In this document: piece after piece, positions 56,041 through 64,000 of the stretch
Layout: the number at the start of each line of letters is the position of its first letter
Position numbering within the stretch: the stretch's first letter is position 1
Assembly (NCBI GenBank): GCA_010405405.1
Contig: MU004233.1
Coordinates: 1,888,265-1,952,264, forward strand
DNA: 64,000 nucleotides
Origin: Microthyrium microscopicum
Lineage: Eukaryota; Ascomycota; Dothideomycetes; Microthyriales; Microthyriaceae
Direction of reading: 5' to 3'
Position numbers and translations under genes: made by a program
Notes under the pieces: model-generated
What the model was told of the DNA's origin: nothing
The model's input: the letters and a program-made list of their open reading frames with translations, nothing else
Database searches by the model: none

Positions 56041-56946
56041 GTTTGTGTTGGTAATGAAGGAGGCTTAGGCTATAGGATGGGAGCTGTGGGAAGACTTTGA
56101 AGCCAGACGAATGTTCATCAAATTTTGGACCTCAAGCTGGTTGCTGATGAAGTGAAATGCAGATGGCGCTAGCCAGAAGAGGCTAGACGCATATCTGGTG
56201 CATCTGCAGTCTTCAGTCGTGTGCTTCGCTTCAAATGTTCTCCTTCTTTCCCATAACATCAAGATTTCATTGTTCTAGTAAGCTAACGCTCTTGACAATT
56301 TCTGTCTCAGCTCAAACAGTTAACAAGACTGTGTAAGCCCTGTCAGTACTTTCTGTAGCCATTCCCAAAGTCTCAGCCATATCCAAAATTTGAGTATGTA
56401 TCCGATAAACAAAACGCGACGCGACACTCCTGCGGAGGTCATTGATCACGATTCTGATTTTCAAAAGCTACATAAATGCTAACAGGATATTCTAACACCA
56501 TCCTATTCAATTCAACGAATGTATCTGTGGCTAATTCCTTTCGACCTGGTCACGAACCTGTCAAATAGATTGCCTTATTTCGAAACGTCCGATTGCCGAC
56601 TATTGATTCAACGACTAACTACATCTAATAAAAGGAGATCTCTCATTCATCAGTTATCGTACACGGCTTCTTTGCGGCGAGCCGATGATTCGCTAAGTCC
56701 TATTCATTAACCGAACTAAATTGGATCGGGCAATACAAGAGAATATTCCGATCTTATTCCATGAATCGAGATGAAAACTCGATGTATAGATTAATTAGTG
56801 CTATAGCTATAATAGGCCTTTTGACTAGGACACTAAAGGTCCTGGTCCTCGTAACTACGCGTTAGAAGTCATCTCATTGCCTTTAAAGTCCTTCATCGGC
56901 CAAGCAGTTTGAACATCTCTTCTAACCGCAAGCTTTCTTTCAAAAA
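56041..56946. other. Divergent region between THOC5-like gene and LPMO gene
   Basis: About 900 nt, AT-rich in its second half, with no supported gene. Confidence 0.5.
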
Positions 56947-58206
56947 ATGGCGATCCTCAGTGTCTTGTTGTTTGCTGGCGCAGCAGTCGCCCATACTGGA
57001 ATCAGACATATTCTCATCGATGGCAATATGTAAGCTCACAGTAGGGAATGTCTCCGAGAGCTTCACTAACAATTTACAGCTACCATCCATATGATTCCAG
57101 AATCGATCCTCTCATAAGACCAGTCAGACGTATTGAGTGGTCTCATGATGCTATGGGCGCCACATTCAACCCTATCACCAACTTCTCGGATCCTAGCCTT
57201 GCTTGTAAGTACTCGAAATTGTATCGCGACTCGGGGCTAATAGAACAACAGGCCGTGAGAATGGCAAATACCCAGCACTAAAGGCCCCAGCTCGTGCTGG
57301 TGCTGAGGTCGCCACATACTGGACCCCCATCACCCGTATGCACAATGGCCCAGCTCTTGCGTATCTAGGACGCATCGACAGCCCCGAGACTAAGCCACAG
57401 GACGTCAAGTTCTTCAAGATCTACGAATACGGCTTTAACAAGGAGAAGGGTAAGATCACCCACTCGTACCAGAGAGTATGAAGACAGTGACTAACGTCTC
57501 CTAGATCGGTGGGCAAACGAAGATGCTTCAGATCACTACGACAGCTTCTCATTCAAGCTCCCCAGCGACATCAAGGCAGGCACATACATCCTTCGCACCG
57601 AGCTCATCGCCATGCACGGAAACATGAAAGAGCTCAAGAGCAACGGTCTCCGCGGCCAAATCCAAATCTATCCCCATTGCTTCAACCTCGAGATCACCGG
57701 CAGCGGCACCGCCACCCCTGAGGGCGTAAACTTCCCCGGCGCCTATAAAGTCGACGATGCTGGTCTCACATTCCCGCCATTCGCTACCTACGGTAACGAC
57801 ACCTCGCCCGGAAACGAGCATAACAGCAAATATGTAAGACACATCCCTCTAATTCTCCCTACATACTCACTTGCTAACCACCCAATGTCTACAGGTTCCC
57901 CCCGGACCACCAAAATACAACGGCAAATACGATGCCCCTGTCGGCCCACTCCCAGTGCCCACCGAGACTGGCATATACTCGCCTGAACTTGAGACCACCT
58001 ACCAGGATTTGATCCGCAAGATTGAGCGCCCAGCCTTGAAGTTGGCGACATATATCAACACTGTGTGGCCACATTACCATGCGGATGCTGATCAGATGAA
58101 GGCGTATGGCAAGATGGGCGCTGTGGCTGGAAAGGAGGGTAAGGAGGTTATGGCTGGTCTTAAGGCTGATATTGCTGCGTTCAAGGAGGCTGCTGGTGGT
58201 AAATAG
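56947..58206 (+). CDS. Lytic polysaccharide monooxygenase, AA9 (former GH61) with C-terminal extension
   Basis: AA9 enzymes oxidise cellulose chains with copper and open crystalline cellulose to cellulases. Five exons (56947-57029, 57080-57204, 57252-57449, 57505-57833, 57895-58206) give 348 residues. The signal peptide MAILSVLLFAGAAVA is followed at once by His16, which becomes the N-terminal histidine of the copper brace; the second brace histidine is H100 in RMHNGPALAYL, and the axial Tyr is Y191 in QIQIYPHC, with H173 in ELIAMHG and Q189 in the second sphere. The family block LEITGSGTATPEGVNFPGAY is present. About 100 residues after the AA9 core are an uncommon, mostly helical Ala/Lys-rich tail (GAVAGKEGKEVMAGLKADIA) with no cellulose-binding module. 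Confidence 0.92.
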
Positions 58207-58424
58207 TTGTGCCTACTAGTGTTCTATTGGATTTGTAGCAAGCGAGCAAGTTTCTAGCCCTGACTGAAGTCAATCTGTGTTTATATAAGTTTCAGTTGCT
58301 ATTGTGAGAAAGAGTCCTGCTTTTTTCTGGAAAGACAAACAGGTTTCGTGATATCTCTGTATTGTTGGACTAAGAATCAACAAGTATTGTCATTTTATGG
58401 GACTGGATGTTCTATGCATTGAAC

Positions 58425-59085
58425 CTACTCTGCTAGACCTGGCTTTGGATATATGAAGAACAAGCTATAGCTATCACCAGTCGGTACATACCCAATACCT
58501 TGCAAGGCATTCAGCTCTTCCTCCTCTGATATCTCTGCGCTCTGCGGCTCGTACCTTAATGTCTGAGGTACATCAGGAACAAAACCACACTTCTCCAAAA
58601 CGTTGATACTAGCAGCATTGTCTGACCCAACCAAAGTTCCTATCGATAACCGCTTGGGCTGTAGCTCAAAAAGAGCGACCAAGAAGGCTGTGAGTGCCTC
58701 TGTCGCATATCCTCTGCTGGCAACTTTGGGATCGTACATGAAGTGCACTTGATCCCATCGATTGAGCCCAATGACCCCGACTATCATTTCGCCTCCATCA
58801 TGGTCTTCGTCGAGTTGGCGTTTGGGCCTGATTGTATACATGAAGCTGCGTGGGCCGTCTTTGATGTTTTGGATCCACTCTTGTGCTTTCTCGACGGACT
58901 CCCAGGGGCCAGAGAATCTGCGGTCGTTAGCTTCCATTGAAATGATCAAGTTCAGTGGGCGATAGCCTCTTCTGGACTGACATATGTTTGTGAACCTCTG
59001 GGAGTGATCGGATAGCGAAAAGATCTGGTGCGTCTTTCAAGTCAATTGGTCGAAGAACTAGTCGTTCTGTAGAAATTGCTTTCAT
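58425..59085 (-). CDS. GNAT family N-acetyltransferase
   Basis: Exons 58982-59085 and 58425-58917 give 198 residues. Intron 58918-58981 (donor GTCAGT, branch GCTAAC, acceptor CGCAG) joins RSLPEVHKHI to FSGPWESVEKAQEWI, the layout of RimJ/RimL-type acetyltransferases. The start MKAISTERLVLRPIDLKDAP is typical; the acetyl-CoA site is VASRGYATEALTAFL and the following ASINVLEKCGF completes the domain. The acceptor substrate (protein N-terminus or small molecule) is unknown. If the first exon is ignored the frame would open at 58949, which loses the first beta strand. Confidence 0.83.
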
Positions 59086-59739
59086 GATGACCGATTGAAG
59101 TCAATTTAATGTGCAATGCTGCATACGATGCGCTCTGTGCCAATGCAAGAGTCGAGTCTTGCACCAATTTGCAGAATAAACCTGTCGTCGCGCGAGGTCT
59201 TCAAAGCTCTTATAGGATTCTAATATGGCGCTTGTTCACCTCATAGAGAGCGCGTTGGAAGGAAACTCCCCGCACGATGCACGAAGGATTCATGACGCTG
59301 AAGGATTGCAAGGATTGGCTGTAAATCCCATGCATATCGAATATAAGACCTGAATTTCGTTGAGTTACGCAGACGGGTTACAGAATCAGAGGCAGTACGG
59401 AGTACTACCTAACAACAAATTCGGTTCCTGCCGAAGAAAAGGACTGATAATGCTTCAACCCCTGAAAGCTTGACTTCCAAGCTTCGTGTTGCTTGCAAGT
59501 TGCACCACTCTACGTCCACCACTTCACACCCCTAAAGTCCCTGATGCAAGTCGTCACTCTTCAGCCTTGCCGTTCCTGAATAATACGATAATTAAGCATT
59601 CGCCAAAGAAATCAAGCAATTTTGGATCCGGGTATAATCAGCTAGCGTCAAGCCAAAAGCCATGAAGCGTGACGCTAAGCAAAACCATGCCGCGTCATCA
59701 GTATTGGCATCCGACTCACTCAACTCTAACTTAGACTCA
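59086..59739. other. Intergenic, transition to the AT-rich block
   Basis: Normal base composition to about 59700, then short TAACTTAACTAACT-like repeats begin the AT-rich region. No gene seen. Confidence 0.55.
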
Positions 59740-61079
59740 ACTTAGGCCCAATTAGGTAATTATTACGACTAACTTAACTAACTTAACTAATAGAAACTCT
59801 AGGATTTGGACTTAATTTAGACTAGTGCTATATTTTAAAAGACTAACTTAACTTAAACTTAAGTTACTTAATAAGTTACTTAAGTCTAAGTTATACTAAT
59901 TCTTAAAATAGAATATACTAGCCTAATTAGGTTAAAAGCTATACTATTTAACTTAGCTAGATTTATAAAATCTAGATCTATTTTCTATTTTTTAATATTA
60001 TGTCTCTATCTAGAGCTATGCTAGTTTAAAGATTATAAGTATTTTATTCTTTAATAATTATATATAAAATATTACCTAATAGACTAAATTATAGTTAGAT
60101 TTACTTAATATTTTATATTTAGTATACTTATATTTATAATAATAGAGAAAAAAATAAATTAGACTTAAATATTATAATTATTACTTCTAATAGTAATATA
60201 ATAGAATTAAGAATAATAATTAAATAGAGAAAATAATTAAAGATAAGATAAAATAAATATATTTTATAAAAATAGTAAATATTAAGATTTATTACTAAAG
60301 TTATACATATTTTAATTTATTAGAGTCTTAGGAATCTAAATATATTATTAGTTTTTAAGAAACTCTAGTATATATTTATTTATTATCTAATTACTAATTT
60401 TAATTATTTTTATAAAAAGTAATATTTACTTAATATAGCTTAAATACTTCTATATCTTAATAATATATAGAGAAAACTATATTATTAAATAGAGAAAAGT
60501 TACCTCTATAGAATAGCTTGATTAGACTTTTTTATTTAGGCCTAGTTACGTTTTAAAATAAATAGAACTAAGTATAATAATATATTTTATATTTAAAGTA
60601 TAAATATTAAATAAGACTATTTTTAATAGTTATAGTATAGAATATAGTTATTATAATATACCTTATAGTTTTTAGGATATACTACTTTATATTTAAATAT
60701 ATAAGTTATTTATTATTTTATTAAAAATAAATAAAATTAAAAAACTTATATTTTCTTATTTACTAAGTATTTATATACTATTATATTACTATTTATATAC
60801 TTTTTATATCTAAATTTTTAAAGGAATATAATACTACTATTTCTAACTCTTATATACTTACTCTTTAATTACTTATTCTACTTACTAATAACTTTACTTT
60901 TTTATTAAATTCTTTTATTTTAACTCCTTTTTTTTATTTATTTCTAACTAAAATATAACTATAACTCTATAACGCTTAAATACTATAACTAGTTACTTAG
61001 TATCTACTATTTCTTACTCTTTTGCCTTTTCTAGCTTATATATATTTACTATTCCCTATATTTTTATTTAAATAATCTT

Positions 61080-63100
61080 TTTAGCTATTTTAGTTACTAA
61101 TTTATTTTTATCTTTAGTAATAATATCTCCTTTAATACTAAAGGTACTCTTAATAGCTCTAGAAGTAAAAGGTATTATTAAATACTTTTTAGTTAAATAA
61201 AATAAAATAGGATAAACTATTTGCTTTTCTATCTAGTATTTAATAGAAAGTATTCTAGAACTTAGATATATTTCTTCTAAATAACGAATATATTTAGGCT
61301 AACTAATAGCTTTACTAGTACTTTTAGAAAGCTTAATATAAAATAGATTATTATTATTATCTTCTTTAAGATTTAGAGAACTTATATCCTAATTAATAAA
61401 AGTTTTAAGAAATAGCTTTTTAGTAGTAGTATTATATTCCTCTTTAAAAAGAATAGTAACGTTATTTAAAATCTAACTATAATAATAGTAAAAGGTATTA
61501 AGAGAGTTCTTAAAATATAAAAGCTTATATCTAAGATCTAGTACTAGAGCTAAAATATAAGGTTTTAGTTATAAAACCTTTTTAAAACTAGAAATCCTTT
61601 TAAGGAAGTATTTATCTAGCTTTTTAATACTATATTCTATAGCTTTTATAAAGTATTTATAATTAGGATAATTAGCATCTAATATAGTATTAATAAATAT
61701 TTAAAATACTAGTCTTTTAGCTTTTAAGCCTCTAAAAAGATTATAAATATATAAAAGAGCTATATTTATAGTAGTATAAATTTAGCTTTATAATTAAACT
61801 ATAGAAATAATAAATAACTTTAGTATATTCCTTAAATTCTTTAGTACTATCTAATTCTATAAAGATAAAGTAAACTTCTTTTTAAACTTCTTATCTTTAG
61901 TATTTTAAAAAATATATTTAATAATAATTTTAAGCTTTATTAAGTAATCTAGTATATAATATATAAAATTCTATTTAGTTTTTTAGTCTAGAGGTACCTT
62001 AGTAATTTATATCTTTTTATTAATTTCTTTTATTTTAATAGCAAGCTTTTAACGATTATTAAAGTTAGTTTTATATTTATAAATATATTTAATAGCTATA
62101 ACTACTTTTCTAGTTTTACCTAGTATTCCTTTAGACGCTATATTATCTAAAGCTACTTCTATTTAAGAATCTATACTTCTAGCATTTAGAATAATATTTA
62201 TAAATCTAGTTAAACTAACTTCTTTATTGTAATTAATTTAAAATTAAGCTAAAATATCTTTTATAACTAAATTAATAATATATATAGTATAATAAATATT
62301 ATAGAAGTCTATAGTAATTCTTACTAGTTCTTTTTTATATTATAGCTATTTAATAAGTGTCTTATTATTTAATGCGTTATCTTTAGTAAAACTAATAATA
62401 TTTATAATATCTAAATTAAAAGTTCTAAGAATATTTATAAAAATAGAATAAAGATAAATACTAGTATGTCTTTTAGTTAATTCTTTAAAGCCTAATAGCT
62501 TATATTAAATTTTGTAGTCTTAATCTATATAAATAGTAATTACGCTTAATATAGTTATTTAATTACTAGACGTTTATATATCTAAAGTAATTATAATATA
62601 ATTATTATATAAAATAACTACTTTAAGATCTTATTTTAATTTATTTAAAGTAGTATTATAAGTAGAATATAATAAAGCTCTAAGGTTTTTATAGTTAATA
62701 TTAGAAGAATACTAATTATAATATTATAGAAGCTTTATAAAAGATTTAGAACTATACGTATTAAAAGAAAGATTATTTTTAATTAAAAACTTTAAAACTA
62801 AATATAAAGTATCTTCTTTACTAAATTCTTAGCTAGTATTAGCTTTAGTATACTTATATTTAGCTATAGTCTAAGGTATATTAACTTCTTAGCTACTTAT
62901 TCTAGCTTTATATTAAAATATAGTTTCTTTACCTTTATCTAATTCTACTTTTCTATTAGTAGTAATAGTTTTATAGCAATTTTTATAATGTCTATTTAAA
63001 TTAGACGTTAAATAACCTTTTAAGGCTTAAATATTAGTAATTTTATTATATAGAGTATATATAGTACGTACTTATCTAAGCTTAGTAAAATCTATAGGTA
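61080..63100 (-). pseudogene. hAT transposase relic
   Basis: The span between the BED finger and the dimerisation block is about 2 kb, matching a 650-700-residue hAT transposase. Many in-frame TAG/TAA codons where Trp or Gln is expected fit CpA-to-TpA change on either strand. It cannot encode an active protein. Confidence 0.7.
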
Positions 63101-63677
63101 GTAATTTTCTTATAAAAAGCTTATTAGATAAAGTATAAGACTTAGAATTTTTATCTATTAATTTAAATTTTAGATTATTATAACTATTACTAGTAATAAT
63201 ACTATTACTATTAAATATATTAGATACGCTATTATTAGGAGCTAAAGAACCTTAACTTTAGTTAAAGCTAGAACCTAGTATATTATTATCTACTATAATA
63301 AAAGATAGAATTTCTATAAAAATAAAAAGTAAAAAAAGGATATACTAGTTTAAAAACCTAGATAAGAAAAACTAAATTAGCAAATATTTAGCTAGATATA
63401 ACTATATAAAGAATCTAAAATAGCTAGTCTTAAATAAAAAAACTAGGTATAGTAGAAAATAAATAAGAAACTTTTTTTTTAAATTTAAATTCTTTTAAAT
63501 ATTTTTTTAGATATAAGTAAATCTAATAGCAAAATTGCTAGAATAAGAGTAAAATAGATATAAAATAAATAGTTAAAGTAAATAGAAAAGCTATAAAGCT
63601 ATAATTAAACTAAAAGCTTAGAAATATACTAGAAAAATAGTAAATAAACTAAATATTCTAATAGTATAATTAGCTAA

Positions 63678-63957
63678 ATAAACTAATACTAAAGAGTAAA
63701 AGTAAATAAAAGCTAGAGGCTATAAAAGCTAATCTTAAAAATAGAATAGTATAGAAATATATTATATAGTAATAGCTTTTATATAAAAAAATATTTAAAA
63801 AGTAGTTTCTAACTAGAATTTCTAATAAAATACTAACTAAATAAACTAATACTAAAGAGTAAAAGTAAATAAAAGCTAGAGGCTATAAAGCTAATCCTAA
63901 AAAAAGAATAGTATAGAAATATATTATATAGTAATAGCTTTTATATAAAAAAATACT
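63678..63957. repeat. Two direct copies of a ~120-bp AT-rich segment
   Basis: Copies at about 63678-63796 and 63841-63957 share nearly all bases (both begin ATAAACTAATACTAAAGAG and contain AAAGCTAGAGGCTATAAA); they differ by a few substitutions and a one-base length difference. A unit of about 163 bp may continue beyond the window, possibly a subterminal repeat or a satellite. Confidence 0.85.
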
Positions 63958-64000
63958 TAAAAAAAAAAGTAAAAAAGTTAAAAAATATAAATACTATATA

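Larger units (their letters stand above)
59740..64000 (-). mobile_element. RIP-degraded hAT DNA transposon region (continues past the window edge)
   Basis: The block is very AT-rich, dominated by TA, and almost free of CpA and TpG on both strands, the mark of repeat-induced point mutation. No long open frame survives. On the minus strand two hAT hallmarks can still be read. At 62968-63074 a BED-type finger remains: the C-x2-C pair has become Y-T-L-Y through TGT/TGC to TAT/TAC changes and is followed by TSNLNRHYKNC. At 61080-61243 the C-terminal dimerisation block remains: YWIEKQIVYPIL-like sequence with Trp turned to a TAG stop, then LIIPFTSRAIKSTFS and GDIITKDKNKLV. The element is dead. Its ends and terminal inverted repeats were not found; the left margin is an estimate from composition, and a second element could be mixed in. 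Confidence 0.75.

Noticed and set aside
1-64000. tRNA, rRNA and CRISPR arrays
   Set aside because: No convincing A/B-box pair with a cloverleaf, no rRNA-like sequence and no array of spaced repeats was seen by eye; a tRNA scan would be needed to exclude a single tRNA.

Overview
The window reads as nuclear DNA of a filamentous ascomycete. Genes are separate, on both strands and mostly split by 44-165 nt GT-AG introns. The gene set includes a Zn(II)2Cys6 regulator, HET-domain and BTB proteins, a DUF3176 membrane protein, a Pth11-like receptor, an AA9 LPMO and GH79/GH32 enzymes, and the last 4.3 kb carries the AT-rich scar of repeat-induced point mutation (RIP). A plant-associated or litter-decaying Leotiomycete (Helotiales type) fits best, but that placement is an inference from gene content. 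Exon boundaries were joined by hand from splice sites, reading frame and remembered family motifs; no alignment was run.

Layout. 1-4.4 kb: the 3' part of a three-module transcription factor (Zn2Cys6, KN homeobox, C2H2), the ER permease chaperone SHR3 and a tiny cysteine-rich secreted protein. 5-10.4 kb: a HET C-terminal remnant, a secreted GH79 glucuronidase and a full HET gene. 11-19 kb: a secreted histidine-phosphatase-fold protein, the splicing factor Spp2, a 10-cysteine secreted protein, a BTB protein and mitochondrial PAM17. 20.1-25.6 kb: clathrin heavy chain in nine exons. 26.3-27.7 kb: an SRPK-like kinase. 28.4-31.4 kb: three neighbouring small proteins that seem to share one Cys/His module. 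32.2-37.8 kb: an intronless GH32 enzyme and two membrane proteins. 38.6-42.2 kb: the peroxisomal E3 ligase PEX10, a pterin carbinolamine dehydratase with a GC-AG intron and a probable GPI-type surface protein. 42.5-47.6 kb: two medium-chain reductases flanking a Zn2Cys6 regulator. 48-59.1 kb: a RING protein, an orphan, a CUE-domain protein, a Pth11-like receptor, a J-domain protein, a THOC5-like protein, an AA9 LPMO and a GNAT acetyltransferase.

59.74-64 kb: an AT-rich block almost without CpA/TpG. Reading its minus strand and allowing for RIP changes recovers a BED zinc finger and the C-terminal dimerisation block of a hAT transposase, so it is a dead hAT element.

Themes: housekeeping genes (clathrin, PAM17, PEX10, Spp2, THOC5, SHR3) alternate with accessory genes for carbohydrate attack (AA9, GH79, GH32), small secreted proteins, self/non-self recognition (HET) and expanded regulators (BTB, SRPK-like, Zn2Cys6).
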